From JADGNZ01 sp963715895 (GTDB lineage: Bacteria; Acidobacteriota; Thermoanaerobaculia; Gp7-AA8), in the NCBI GenBank assembly GCA_963715895.1, contig OY970284.1:1426001-1490000 (forward strand): a stretch of 64,000 nt of DNA, read 5' to 3'. This document shows positions 36,135 to 45,237 of this stretch, one piece after another (within the stretch, counting starts at the first letter, position 1; each line of letters opens with the position of its first letter). The notes below the pieces were generated by a model. That model worked only from the letters and a program-made list of their open reading frames with translations. It was not told the origin of the DNA and searched no databases. Position numbers and translations under genes: made by a program.

Positions 36135-37352
36135 CTATGGAACGTATGGAACGGAAGCGAAAAAGATGTCGTAAACAGGACGTTTCTGAGCGTGCCCTGA
36201 GCTGTCTGTGATCGAGACGAGCGACTCATATTTGAACAGGTTGCCTGAGACATCATGCCTGCCCGACCAGTGATCATGGAGATCAATCGAGGTGACAGCA
36301 CTTCCGGAGATCGGCTGGATCTCGTTGGGTTCCGAGATACCGTTGTGGTTCAGGTCCCGCCACAGCATGAGCCGCGACCAGATTGGGTCTCGCTCATCGA
36401 TGACGCCGTCTCCGTTCGTATCGAGCTCGCGAAGGGCTTCAAAGCCGTTCTTCGCAAGCTGACCGTTTTGCAGAGGTGTGAAGTTTCCGAATAATTCATC
36501 GCCACTGGTCACCTTGCCGTTGTGGTTTCGGTCGAGCCACAGGAACGCCTCGTCTGCTCCGGCCGCGGTCCAACCCATCGGGCGCGGATGGCCGTTCCCA
36601 GACATATCGAAGAGGACGGGCGCATTGCTGCCGGTCAGGCGGTAGTCGCCTTTCTCAAGATTGACGATGATAGGTGAGCTGTAGCAATTCACATCTATGC
36701 CCGGGAAACAGGGGAGGTCCTCGTCGGAGGGCGGGCTATCGGCACTGTTACCGCTGCTACTGCCAATATAGGTAAAATTCGCGCATTCCTCTATGTTCTG
36801 ACCAGGCATGGTGAATGTTAGTGTCTCTTGTGATGAATTCACGAAACCAGACCACTCGGTGAAGCGATATGCAGCCGGCGTGATTGGAGAATATTGCACG
36901 TTGGTCCCTTGCGGAAAGTGATCGACGCGCAGCTGCCTGAAGCTTCCGTCAACGATCGTACACACGCTGACCTCGTAAGGAGGATTAAGAGTACATCCAG
37001 TGATGGCTTTGTAATCATGGGCGCTACTTTCCCATGGAAAGAAAGGGGCATAATCCGAGGTTATACTAACAATATAACAACCAGGGTCTGTCAAAAGGTT
37101 CCAGTGCCCGGAATATTCAGCATAAAAGACGTCGAAATTATCACAATACACAATACCACTGATACAGTGAGAACCGGTTATCCACCCCAGAGCGTCATTG
37201 CCATATTGATCAACGTACGCACTAAACCCGAATGATTCGATACTGCTGCCGTTTGGTGTCGCCGTAACGCTCGTTATCCACTCGTGTTGCGCGAGAAGCG
37301 AGGTGCAGCCAAAAATGAACAGTGCAGCGATGAGGAATCGTTTCATTCGCAA
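36135..37352 (-). CDS. Secreted protein with calcium-binding (EF-hand/dockerin-like) loops
   Basis: 405 aa. Signal peptide RMKRFLIAALFIFGCTSLLA. Beta-rich N-terminal half with cysteines. From about residue 240: NLEKGDYRLTG...VLFDMSGNG, LWLDRNHNGKVTSGDELFGN, LRELDTNGDGVIDERDPIW, LWRDLNHNGISEPNEI. These are D-x-N/D-x-N/D-G loops typical of FG-GAP/dockerin-like calcium-binding modules in surface proteins. No catalytic residues can be assigned. It overlaps the next upstream gene by 10 bp. Confidence 0.7.
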   Translation of the reverse strand: MRMKRFLIAALFIFGCTSLLAQHEWITSVTATPNGSSIESFGFSAYVDQYGNDALGWITGSHCISGIVYCDNFDVFYAEYSGHWNLLTDPGCYIVSITSDYAPFFPWESSAHDYKAITGCTLNPPYEVSVCTIVDGSFRQLRVDHFPQGTNVQYSPITPAAYRFTEWSGFVNSSQETLTFTMPGQNIEECANFTYIGSSSGNSADSPPSDEDLPCFPGIDVNCYSSPIIVNLEKGDYRLTGSNAPVLFDMSGNGHPRPMGWTAAGADEAFLWLDRNHNGKVTSGDELFGNFTPLQNGQLAKNGFEALRELDTNGDGVIDERDPIWSRLMLWRDLNHNGISEPNEIQPISGSAVTSIDLHDHWSGRHDVSGNLFKYESLVSITDSSGHAQKRPVYDIFFASVPYVP

Positions 37353-38020
37353 CCTCCCGAGATCGCCCGATGCCGCTCGGCAGGAATGGGGTCCCGGGCG
37401 GAGATTTGAACGTGCGGTGCGACGGCGAGGTATAGAAACCTGTCGAACGTATCCCCTTCGAATGCCTTTTGGGCTGCTCGAAGAGCGAGCATTCGTTTAC
37501 GGCACTGGCGGGAATCCAGCGTAGCAACCTCGGTGCGAAGGGACTGTGCCTCTGTAGATGTGGCGGTGCGCATCTTCGCGGTCAAGATCGCAATTTGGCG
37601 CAGGTCACGGATGTAGTCGGCGGATGCAAATTCCAACGAAACCCAGAACTGTTCGTTCAGCGATAGTGCCGGGGCTGTTTGAGTAAACAGATTCCGCCAC
37701 GCTTGTGCAACACGAGAATCGCTGTTGAGCGCCGTACTAATCATGAAGCGATGTAGCTCCCAGGGAAGTAGTAGTTCCGGAGATGTGGCTCCATCGATGA
37801 CGTCAATGCTCTCGCCGCTTGGCGCCGTAACACTCAGGGCGGTCACTCGCGCAGCACGACGCGCCGGATCGAATCGGAGTTCCAGGCGTGCGTCGAGATC
37901 CAGTTTCCATGGTTGCGTCTCCGCCGCTGGCATGGGAACAGACCGGGGGCGCTCCTGAGCCACACAGACGCCGACGTGAACGAGTACGAGACCTGCCGCA
38001 ATACTTCGTGATATTATCAT
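37343..38020 (-). CDS. Exported protein of unknown function
   Basis: 225 aa from ATG 38020, preceded by TGGAGAA at 7 bp; a second ATG at 38032 is possible. Signal peptide IISRSIAAGLVLVHVGVCVAQ. The mature part starts with a strand-rich region (LDARLELRFDPARRAARVTALSVTAPSGESIDVIDGATSP) and ends with helical DxxxR-rich sequence. The longer open frame to 38818 joins an unrelated AraC-like HTH by chance and is not a real fusion. Its 3' end overlaps the EF-hand-like gene, so the two are probably one operon. Confidence 0.55.
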   Translation of the reverse strand: MIISRSIAAGLVLVHVGVCVAQERPRSVPMPAAETQPWKLDLDARLELRFDPARRAARVTALSVTAPSGESIDVIDGATSPELLLPWELHRFMISTALNSDSRVAQAWRNLFTQTAPALSLNEQFWVSLEFASADYIRDLRQIAILTAKMRTATSTEAQSLRTEVATLDSRQCRKRMLALRAAQKAFEGDTFDRFLYLAVAPHVQISARDPIPAERHRAISGGCE

Positions 38021-38032
38021 CGTCTTCTCCAT

Positions 38033-38433
38033 TAGGGTCACTATTGGTGCCACGCACGCAGTACCAGTTGGGTTGTATCCCAGGGGTTGAAAGGAGCGTA
38101 GATGCGAGAGACAACACGGCGTCGCACCGCTCAAGTTATCGTGACGGTGTTGTATTTTGTGTCGTTGTATTGGCTTTATAGAATTGGTTACATCAGAGGC
38201 TATCTCGATGGAGTTAGATTTGCTCGCCGTCACGAATCTCATATTTGCGGCACCCCGCAGCAATGAAGATGAGCTCCTGTTCAAGATAGGGTCGCTGCGT
38301 AGATTCGCCCGGCCAGAAGTGGGAAGCGACAGCTGTGTACAGAAACCGATGAAATGCCTGTGCATCGAACGCCGTGCACATGTCCTCGTGAATGCCGTGT
38401 CTGCATACCTACCCGGAAGGATGTGTTGATTAG
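38033..38433. other. Intergenic region, no gene recognised
   Basis: About 400 bp, lower in GC than its surroundings, between the AraC-like fragment and the exported protein gene on the same strand. Short open frames exist on both strands but none shows a ribosome-binding site plus family features. Confidence 0.4.
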
Positions 38434-38818
38434 CTATGGCAGGATAGGCGTCTTCCTGATGTCTGTCGAGGGGAAATATTGGCCATCCTGCCGGACGGCC
38501 AATGGTGAGCGGCCGAATTTCCGGCGGATTGCGCGAAAGGAACGTCCGGCGGTCTCCGAAGCCCGCCAGGATTCCGATCTCTCCGGTTGGCAGGTCCGTT
38601 TTACGAAGAAGGTGCGCCGCCAATTTCAGTTGGCTCGCTCTTATAGCGGCGCTCACCGGGACACCGAGAACGCGATTGCACACCCGTCTCAGGGTACGGT
38701 AGGCGATCCCGAGAAACACCGCCAGCTCCGAAGCCCGGGCCGCAGTCCGCTCCCGATGGCAGAACGCGAGATACTCGGTGATTCCACGTTCAAGCTCGTT
38801 TTTCGATCGGTATTCCAT
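38434..38818 (-). pseudogene. AraC-family HTH protein with one frameshift
   Basis: The first frame reads ELAVFLGIAYRTLRRVCNRVLGVPVSAAIRASQLKLAAHLLRKTDLPTGEIGILAGFGDRRT, both helix-turn-helices of an AraC DNA-binding domain. The second frame continues SFRAIRRKFGRSPLAVRQD to TAG at 38436. The junction is near 38541-38550, where one base indel restores the usual GFGDRRSFSRAFRRxFGxSP. The protein would be about 127 aa, DNA-binding domain only. Could be an assembly error. Confidence 0.65.
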
Positions 38819-39043
38819 GATTTTGAAAATCGTCCGGCTGAATAGGAGTGACTGGTATCCGCCATTTGCCCCCTCCCTGCCGGCGACTTTGTCAAAGCGA
38901 GAAGGAAGCTGGAGTTTTTGGAGCTGGTGTCGCTCTGATTAGAGATGACCGTTGGTCGGCCTTTGCGGAGGCTGCGCGTCGGCGGTCATAGCAGCTCGCC
39001 GCGCCCGACGCTTTTCGCCCGGCGGTCAGTTTCTGTTCGCCCA

Positions 39044-39916
39044 CTAAGACGACTGCAGACGTTCGCCACTCGCGGCGGGATGCGTAGCGGCGGACGTCTG
39101 AACCCGGGAGTAGTCCAGCCTTTCCGACGCGCGGCGCTCCGAGCCAGCCTCCGCCAGAGGCAAGGAGAACGTGAAGCAGGAGCCCTGTCCAAGCACGCTC
39201 GTACAGATCAACGATCCGCCCAGCGCCCTGGTCAGGTCATTCGCAATGGCAAGACCATAGCCTGTCGACGACTCGCCGGCGGTCGGTTGCGCCGACAGCG
39301 TGACCCCGCGTTGAAACAGCTTCGCTTGATCCGCCTCGCTCAAACCTGGCCCATGGTCCTGAACGATGCAGGCCACATCGTTGGACCGGACGCTCGTGGT
39401 CACGAACACCGACGTGCCGGCCTTAGAGTACTTGACGGCGTTGGAAAGGAGATTGTCGAGCACGGCCCCCGCGGCCACACGATCGGTCATCACCAGGTCG
39501 CGTCTTACCGGAGACTTCCAGCGGATGCGGACACGCTTCCTCCGTGCGATCTCGCCATAGGCCCCGCACACTCCTTCGGCGATTTCCGTCAGACTGGAAG
39601 GCTCCAGCAGCAAAGGAGGAAGCACATCCGATGTCGCGGTCAGAACGCCTCGCGCGGTGCTCATCATGATTTGGGTGGCGCGCTTCATCGAATCCAGCAA
39701 TCGTCTTGATTCGCGATCTTCCGTAAACTGAGCTCTTTCGCGAAGAAGGTGAATGGACGTTGAAACGACCATGAGGTAGTTGTTGATTGCGTGCACCGAG
39801 TAACTTACCCGCTGCCGGTCCTCTTCATCCAAAGCCTCCAGACTTGATAGCGCCCGATCAAGATCCTCACGCGCCCGCCTGATCGCCGACAGCTCTTCCG
39901 CACGAGTTTTTCGCAC
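39044..39916 (-). CDS. Soluble sensor histidine kinase
   Basis: 290 aa from GTG 39916, preceded by GGAG at 7 bp; a TTG at 39955 is an alternative. There is no membrane segment. An H-box lies in RVSYSVHAINNYLMVVSTSIHLLRE (H followed by INN, as in HisKA variants), and the HATPase shows DNLLSNAVKYS, DHGPGLSEAD and GYGLAIANDLTRALGG. No sensor domain beyond a short coiled coil, so it probably acts with partner proteins. It lies 48 bp downstream of the S24 peptidase gene on the same strand. Confidence 0.8.
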   Translation of the reverse strand: MRKTRAEELSAIRRAREDLDRALSSLEALDEEDRQRVSYSVHAINNYLMVVSTSIHLLRERAQFTEDRESRRLLDSMKRATQIMMSTARGVLTATSDVLPPLLLEPSSLTEIAEGVCGAYGEIARRKRVRIRWKSPVRRDLVMTDRVAAGAVLDNLLSNAVKYSKAGTSVFVTTSVRSNDVACIVQDHGPGLSEADQAKLFQRGVTLSAQPTAGESSTGYGLAIANDLTRALGGSLICTSVLGQGSCFTFSLPLAEAGSERRASERLDYSRVQTSAATHPAASGERLQSS

Positions 39917-39964
39917 AGCCACTCTCCACACCGGCAGTAGCTGACAGCCGCCCAAGCGCCGGAA

Positions 39965-40273
39965 TTAAGTACCTGACTCTACCGGCGGAAAGACTCTGAA
40001 ATTCCGCGCTTCAAATGTTCGAGCGACCAGCGTGTTGACGCCTGGCAGATCGAGGCGGCCAGTAAACGGCACCACCACGATGTCATGTGGCGAGGGAAGC
40101 AGACCGACGTCAGTGAACAGGAGATCGTGATCCAGGATCGTCGGAGCCATGGAGTCGCCGACTACTAGCCACGGCATGATCTCCTGGCGGCCCCAATAGC
40201 GGAGGGGAAAGACTACCTGCGGTTCCGGCTCCGCGGGCCGGGGCGGGATGGATGTCTCTAGTTTCGTACCCAT
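39965..40273 (-). CDS. Stand-alone S24 (LexA/UmuD-like) peptidase domain
   Basis: 102 aa. VVGDSMAPTILDHDLLFTD carries the catalytic serine of S24 peptidases (GDSM) and the following strands PHDIVVVPFTGRLDLPG...TLVARTFEARNFRVFPP match the fold. The expected catalytic lysine is not obvious (ARTFE position has Arg), so activity is uncertain. There is no HTH; instead an XRE protein is divergently encoded 109 bp away, as if a LexA/CI-type repressor had been split in two genes. Confidence 0.75.
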   Translation of the reverse strand: MGTKLETSIPPRPAEPEPQVVFPLRYWGRQEIMPWLVVGDSMAPTILDHDLLFTDVGLLPSPHDIVVVPFTGRLDLPGVNTLVARTFEARNFRVFPPVESGT

Positions 40274-40382
40274 GGGTGTATAGTATCATGCGATGAGTTT
40301 AAAGTACATCACAACTGCTATACTTCCGCCGATGACCGAATCCGGCAGCAGCACTGAAGGCATCACAAGCGAAGGAGGAGCG
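40274..40382. promoter_or_regulatory. Divergent promoter region of the S24/XRE gene pair
   Basis: AT-rich for this genome, with GTATAGTAT (about 40277-40285) and GCTATAC (about 40317) as possible -10 boxes or operator halves for the two directions. Confidence 0.4.
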
Positions 40383-40928
40383 ATGGACATCGAGAACAGC
40401 TTCGGCCTGGAACTGAGAGCCAGGCGTCTACTGCTCGGGTACTCGGTCAAGAAGCTTTCCAAGCTGTCGGGCATCAGCCGTCGCTGGATTTCCTGCGCCG
40501 AGCAAGGGAGCAATATCACCGTCGACGTCCTCGCGAAGTTGATGCAGACGATGAACATGAGCGTGATCACCATCTGTCCGGGCATCACGGGCGAGGCCGG
40601 TCTGGCGGCTCCGGCCACCGCCGAACTCGCGGAGGCCGTGGCGGAGATCACCCGAAGCACGGGGCTCTCTCAGCAGGCGGTCGAAAGGATCAAAAGTTTC
40701 ATCGTAGGGGTAGGGAAATCCGTCCCGAAAGACACTCCTGAGAGTGAGGGCTTCAACGAGAGGGCCGCGAGACTAGTCACGCACTTCACCGAACACGTGC
40801 GCTCCCTCAGCGATACCGACAAGTTACAGAGAGTTGAGGAGGCCGTGAGCGGCATTCTGAGGCCGGAAGCGGAAGCGCAAGGGACGGCCAAGGCGCTTCC
40901 GGGAAGGCGGAGGAAGAGCTCGGGCTAA
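40383..40928 (+). CDS. XRE-family regulator
   Basis: 181 aa from ATG 40383, which has GAAGGAGGAG at ideal distance; upstream in-frame starts lack one. The HTH_3 domain (FGLELRARRLLLGYSVKKLSKLSGISRRWISCAEQGSNITVDVLAKLMQTMNM) is followed by helical regions. The TPR gene starts 10 bp after its stop, so the two form an operon ending at the terminator at 42121. An XRE protein paired with a TPR protein is a common sensing arrangement. Confidence 0.85.
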   Translation: MDIENSFGLELRARRLLLGYSVKKLSKLSGISRRWISCAEQGSNITVDVLAKLMQTMNMSVITICPGITGEAGLAAPATAELAEAVAEITRSTGLSQQAVERIKSFIVGVGKSVPKDTPESEGFNERAARLVTHFTEHVRSLSDTDKLQRVEEAVSGILRPEAEAQGTAKALPGRRRKSSG

Positions 40929-40938
40929 ACACGAACCC

Positions 40939-42114
40939 ATGGATCGTACGACCGGCGAGAGAAACGAACCGAGTGAGTTGCTGTCCCGGTTCCGACGTTG
41001 GCTCGACGATCCAGAGGATTCACCTGGGATCATTCGAGATCTCACCGGCTTGAATCACGAGCGCCTGGAAGAGTTTAGCCGCCTCTTCGCGAACGGCGAG
41101 CTGCGGTCGGCGATTGCCACGCTCATCGCTCGTGCCCACGAAAGCTTGATGGGTGCTCCTCGGGAAGCGATCGACCTGACTCGATTGGCGACCGACCTCG
41201 GCTCTTGCTACTTCACCGACGACCCGCAAGACGATGCTTCGGTGGAAGGTGATGCCTGGAAGGCCCACGCTGGAGCGCTTCTGTGGGCCGGCGACTACAG
41301 CGACGCCGACCGTGCTTGTAACCAGGCGTCGTCGTTCTACAACGTAGTCGACCCCGAAGACTGCCTGTATAAACGAACACTGCTCGATGTCATTGAGGCG
41401 CGAGTCGCACATTTTCTGAACGATCCGGATCGGGCGCTGGCTCTCGCAGGAGCGGCCGCCGAGACCCTGGCCCGGAAATTTCCGAACAAGAAGAAGGACT
41501 ACGTTAGCGCGCGAACGGTTTTCGCAACAATTCTGGTTGCGGACTTTCAACGATACGACGAAGGGCTGAAGGCGCTTGAGGAATGCTCCGACCTCGCGCG
41601 GCGCGGAAATGACACTGAAAGTCTCGCTACGCTAGTAAACAACATCGGGCATGTGCACGCGCGCATCGGCAATCTGAAGGAGGCGAAAAACTGCTTCACC
41701 ACAGCGCTGGAAGGGTTCACGAGCCTTGGGCTGAAAACCGAAACTCCACGCGTTTACCTAGGGTTAGCGCGAGTTCTGATGCAGGAAGGTCGACCCAACG
41801 AGGCCGCGTCGGAACTTTACAAAGCAAGAGCCGCATACATCGATCTGAGGATGCCCGTCGTTGCTGCAGAGGTGACTGCGAACATCATCGAAGCGCTATT
41901 CGCTGCAGGGCGCATGAAAGACATCCCGACGCTGTGCGCACAGGCAGTCGAAACCTTCACCACGGCGAACTTACCGCGAGAGGCAGCGAAGGCGCTGTCA
42001 TACATGAATGCTGCAGCTCAGCAGCGAACCCTCACGACTGATCAAGTTGACGATATCCGTGAGTTCTTCCAACGGCTGCAGGCCGATCCCGATGAGCTTT
42101 TTGACTTTGATTGA
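40939..42114 (+). CDS. TPR-repeat protein, partner of XRE regulator
   Basis: 391 aa, all helical, soluble. TPR-type repeats throughout (for example ALLWAGDYSDADRACNQASSFYNVVDPEDCLYKRTLL; LVNNIGHVHARIGNLKEAKNCFTTALEGFTSLGL; GLARVLMQEGRPNEAASELYKARAAYIDLRM). N-terminal 60 residues lack repeats. Possibly binds the XRE regulator or a small ligand. No signal peptide. Confidence 0.8.
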   Translation: MDRTTGERNEPSELLSRFRRWLDDPEDSPGIIRDLTGLNHERLEEFSRLFANGELRSAIATLIARAHESLMGAPREAIDLTRLATDLGSCYFTDDPQDDASVEGDAWKAHAGALLWAGDYSDADRACNQASSFYNVVDPEDCLYKRTLLDVIEARVAHFLNDPDRALALAGAAAETLARKFPNKKKDYVSARTVFATILVADFQRYDEGLKALEECSDLARRGNDTESLATLVNNIGHVHARIGNLKEAKNCFTTALEGFTSLGLKTETPRVYLGLARVLMQEGRPNEAASELYKARAAYIDLRMPVVAAEVTANIIEALFAAGRMKDIPTLCAQAVETFTTANLPREAAKALSYMNAAAQQRTLTTDQVDDIREFFQRLQADPDELFDFD

Positions 42115-42120
42115 ATGAAG

Positions 42121-42147
42121 AGAGCGGCGCCTTAGCGCCGCTCTCCC
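42121..42147 (+). terminator. Intrinsic terminator of the XRE-TPR operon
   Basis: Perfect 10-bp stem AGAGCGGCGC / GCGCCGCTCT, loop CTTA, followed by CCCTTT. It can also serve the convergent small gene at 42180-42353. Confidence 0.85.
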
Positions 42148-42179
42148 TTTCGAACTGAAGTCGCTTTGAATACGCACGT

Positions 42180-42353
42180 TTACGGCCTCGGCCAGGACCA
42201 ATCGGCAGCATCGAGAGCGTGGACGATCCGCGTGATGAGCCGGCTGATCGCCGATCGTGACGGTTGGTCGCCGTCGTCACGGCGAGGAGTTGCCAGGAGC
42301 GGCGAGGACAGCGCGACGAGGAGCAGAGCAACAGCGGTGACGCGTTTAGACAT
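42180..42353 (-). CDS. 57-aa exported peptide, function unknown
   Basis: TTTGGAGGAATC directly precedes the ATG at 42353. The N-terminus is a typical signal peptide (SKRVTAVALLLVALSSPLLA), and the mature peptide of about 35 residues (TPRRDDGDQPSRSAISRLITRIVHALDAADWSWPRP) could form one amphipathic helix. Convergent with the TPR gene. Too short for most gene finders. Confidence 0.55.
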   Translation of the reverse strand: MSKRVTAVALLLVALSSPLLATPRRDDGDQPSRSAISRLITRIVHALDAADWSWPRP

Positions 42354-42866
42354 GATTCCTCCAAATGTCCCGCAGGACGGTTAGTTTGGAGGAGCGCTCC
42401 CCTCAACGTTTAAGGAGTGTCATTCCGAGGGCGTTTCCCTACGGCGCGACCTTACACGCAGGCCAAGTGCTACGATACGCGCCCCCAATTCTCAGGAACG
42501 TGGAGCGGCGACATGGGTTGCTGCTCCGACGGTGTTTGCTCGATGCCCGGATGCGAGTCCTGCCAGGTTAAGTAAATTACCCCGAAAGGTTGCGGGCAGG
42601 TGCCACACGCTCCTTGGTCCTGCCCGTACCCATTTCCGGCATGGTCCGGCGATCGACACCCCGCGGGATCAGAACGGAGCGCTTCAGGAAAGCTCGCGCC
42701 GAGCGGAACCGGGCACGGACGTGAATGGATCGACGACATCGCGTAAAAAGCGCGGGAAACCGATCGATCGCACCACGAAAGCGGCGTGATGCCGTTGCCT
42801 TGCCTCCGGAAGTTCGCCACAATCGAGGCGTCGCGTCCAATACGTCAGCAAGGGGTTGTAGCACCT
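42354..42866. other. Intergenic region, no gene recognised
   Basis: About 510 bp. Open frames exist on both strands, but none combines a ribosome-binding site with family features. No clear repeats or hairpins of note. Confidence 0.4.
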
Positions 42867-43064
42867 ATGAACGAGAATCGCATCATCTGCCCGGAGTGCC
42901 GGGAAGTGCTCGATCTGCAGCCGGGCGGATGGGCACTCGAATATACGCAGTTCCTTCTCCATCTCGAGCGTTGTTCGGTGGCGCTGTCCGAACATGATCG
43001 ACAGTCGATCGCCCGAAGGATTGCGCCGATGCCGCATCAAGTCTCGCTGGCATTGAGCGCGTAA
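42867..43064 (+). CDS. Small putative zinc-binding protein
   Basis: 65 aa from ATG 42867. The start (ENRIICPECREVLDLQPGGWALEYTQFLLHLERC) contains C-P-E-C and a distant H-x-x-x-C that could bind one zinc. No family recognised; the longer frame from 42786 has no convincing start. Confidence 0.4.
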   Translation: MNENRIICPECREVLDLQPGGWALEYTQFLLHLERCSVALSEHDRQSIARRIAPMPHQVSLALSA

Positions 43065-43276
43065 CGCGCGGGCATAGCCGGTGACGCTACAGCCAGCCTG
43101 ATCCCGTGCCAGTTCGCTGTCTCACGCTGGGGACACGATGAGGATGTCATCGACAGCGACCTCAAGCCTCGGCGCTGACGCCTGCTCCGGGTTGTGACGG
43201 TTCACGATCTTGTCTGCAAATAATCGTCGTGGCCCCTTGCCGCCAACGCAACAAAGGCATACGCTCGTTGCACTCC

Positions 43277-43705
43277 ATGAACATGTCCGGCGACTCTTCC
43301 GGGTCCGTTGGGAGCCATCCGCCGCGGGTCCTTGTCGTTGACGACGACAACGCGATCAGAACACTAGTCACGACGGTCCTTCGTAGGAACGGCTACTCCG
43401 TTGAGACCGCGCGAAACGGGGAAGAGGCGATTCAGACAATCGCTGGCGGCGGATTGGACGCCATCATTCTCGACTTGATGATGCCGAAGCTTGACGGCTT
43501 CGAGGTCATCGACCACCTGGAGCGTACGTGGGACTCGGAACGTCTAAAACGCTCCGTCATCGTGCTCACGGCCGTCTCCGAGAAGGACCTCCGCAAACTG
43601 GACGACCGCCGCGTCTTCCGCGTCATCCGGAAACCGTTCGACCTGGCTGAATTGCTACTGGCAGTGAGCGAATGCATCGCCAGCCAACGGCCGGCGATTG
43701 CCTGA
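43277..43705 (+). CDS. Single-domain response regulator
   Basis: 142 aa from ATG 43277. Receiver features: VVDDDNAIR, phospho-acceptor in AIILDLMMPKLDGFEV, T in VLTAVSEKD, K in IRKPFDL. No output domain. No kinase adjacent; the soluble kinase at 39044 or the orphan PAS kinase at 48771 are possible partners. Confidence 0.85.
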   Translation: MNMSGDSSGSVGSHPPRVLVVDDDNAIRTLVTTVLRRNGYSVETARNGEEAIQTIAGGGLDAIILDLMMPKLDGFEVIDHLERTWDSERLKRSVIVLTAVSEKDLRKLDDRRVFRVIRKPFDLAELLLAVSECIASQRPAIA

Positions 43706-43821
43706 TAACGTTCAGATTGACCGACCACCCACCGTTTCCCGGCCGGGACCAATCCCTGGAACAACGCAGCACCTCCGTGAAGCCGGCTTTCAGCTCTGCG
43801 AAACCGACTCTTCGTTCCGCG

Positions 43822-44101
43822 GATCAGATTCCCTGCTCTGCGGATCAAACGCGCCGTTCCGCGGATCAAACACCCTGATCCGTCGATCAAACACGTTGAT
43901 CCATGGATCAAACATGTTGATATGCGCATCAAACATGTTGATGTGAGGATCAAACATGTTGATCTGTGCATCAAACACGTTGATGTGAGGATCAAACATG
44001 TTGATCTGCGCATCAGACATGTTGATGTGTGGATCAGACATGTTGATGTGCGGATCAGACATGTTGATGTGTGGATCAAACATGTTGATGTGCGGATCAG
44101 C
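43822..44101. repeat. 21-bp tandem repeat array (13 units)
   Basis: Units begin with G/CATCAAACATGTTGATGTGCG-like sequence at exact 21-bp steps: 43822, 43843, 43864 and so on to 44095. The central units are nearly identical; the first two are degenerate and grade into flanking DNA. Each unit contains a near-palindrome ATCAAACATGTTGAT. As 21 is a multiple of three, the array is open on both strands (heptapeptide repeats MFDPHIN on minus, IKHVDVR on plus), but neither frame has a convincing start or ribosome-binding site. Confidence 0.85.
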
Positions 44102-44562
44102 CTATTGTCCCGCGGCTAAGGCAGTTTGCTGACGGGATCCAGCTTGCTGTCATCGGGACAGTACCCCAGGTTCATCGGCACGAGCTCCTCTGTACGCGGA
44201 GGGCTTCTTGCCTTGCGACGCAGCTTACGCCGCTAGCGTGATACGGCGCCAGGCTTCTATGAGAACTCTATAGATTGCTTAAAGAGCCGGCGTGCGCCAT
44301 TCAATAGCACTTCATAGATTACTAATAGCACTCGATCGTGCGCAAATGCACACTATGCATTTCTGAACTCAAAATAATTGACCCGTAACAGTTACTATTG
44401 ATCGGCCTGATACGTCTAAGTATTCAATCGGCCCGATTCACGGCACATGCGCATGATGCCGTTTCGCCCGCAATGCCCGGCCCAGGCATTTCGGGTAACC
44501 AGAGGACGCCACGCTGGAGCGCGTAGCAACAGCGGGCGCCTCATAACGATAGGAGGTGTAGC
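44102..44562. other. AT-richer intergenic region upstream of the protease locus
   Basis: No gene recognised. It contains a doubled AATAGCACT with CATAGATTAC between the copies (about 44305-44335) and a short palindrome GTAACAGTTAC (about 44385). Probably promoter and control region of the genes at 44563-46733. Confidence 0.4.
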
Positions 44563-45147
44563 ATGGCTGACCCGGTTACTCCTACTGGTTCACCTGCTCC
44601 TGCAGCAAGCGATCCACCGTCGGCACCAACTCCTCTGGATGAAAACGCGGCGCAATTCATGGCCGCGATCAACGCCGCGCGACTACTGATTCCCGGGTTC
44701 GTGGCTCGGCACCCCGAGAACGAACGATTTGTTCGGAAATTTCGGCGTTTCCCCAGGGAGGCGATCACTTCTGCGATCGCTGCCGTTGAGGCGAATCCCG
44801 AGCTCGAAGGGGCAAAGAAGTTCAACCTAGATCGGGCGCGCGCCGCCGTTCAATTCGGCACAGCGTACAAACCGGCGATCGACCTGACCAGCAATCTGTC
44901 GGCGGACATGCAGTTCACGGACGACTACCTGACGGCCCTAGCCCTGGAGGACTCCCTTCAGATCTATGCAGTTGCCAAGGCTTTTGGCCGGGACCCTGCC
45001 AGCGCGCAGGTTGCTGCGCACGCGAACAACATCAAACGGGATCTACGGCGCCCGGGCACGTCCAGGAGAAAGAAGGCTGCAAAGTCGACGCCTTCAACAC
45101 CGGCGCCAGACCCGGCGCCAACTCCGGCGCAGCAGCCCAAGCAGTGA
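44563..45147 (+). CDS. Helical cytosolic protein of unknown function, first gene of protease locus
   Basis: 194 aa with TAGGAGGTG before the ATG. N-terminal and C-terminal ends are Pro/Ala-rich and disordered; the middle (ENAAQFMAAINAARLLIPGFVARHPENERFVRKFRRFPREAITSAIAAVEANPELEG) is helical. No family recognised. Followed after 90 bp by the M4 protease and then a third gene, all with strong ribosome-binding sites and one terminator, so they probably form one operon. Confidence 0.6.
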   Translation: MADPVTPTGSPAPAASDPPSAPTPLDENAAQFMAAINAARLLIPGFVARHPENERFVRKFRRFPREAITSAIAAVEANPELEGAKKFNLDRARAAVQFGTAYKPAIDLTSNLSADMQFTDDYLTALALEDSLQIYAVAKAFGRDPASAQVAAHANNIKRDLRRPGTSRRKKAAKSTPSTPAPDPAPTPAQQPKQ

Positions 45148-45237
45148 CGTGACGTAGATGACGGCCCGGCCACGCCTGGGTGCGTGGCCGAGGCCGAACA
45201 CTGACCCCAAATCGGCTAGGAAAAGGAGGACCGTGTC

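Noticed and set aside
37343..38818. A 491-aa fusion of AraC-like HTH and exported protein
   Set aside because: The HTH continues in another frame to its own stop, and the second part starts with its own signal peptide; the joint frame is accidental.
38945..39709. 254-aa plus-strand frame
   Set aside because: Shadow of the histidine kinase on the other strand.
43790..44119. Repeat array as CRISPR
   Set aside because: Units of 21 bp are contiguous with no unique spacers between them, and no cas genes are near.
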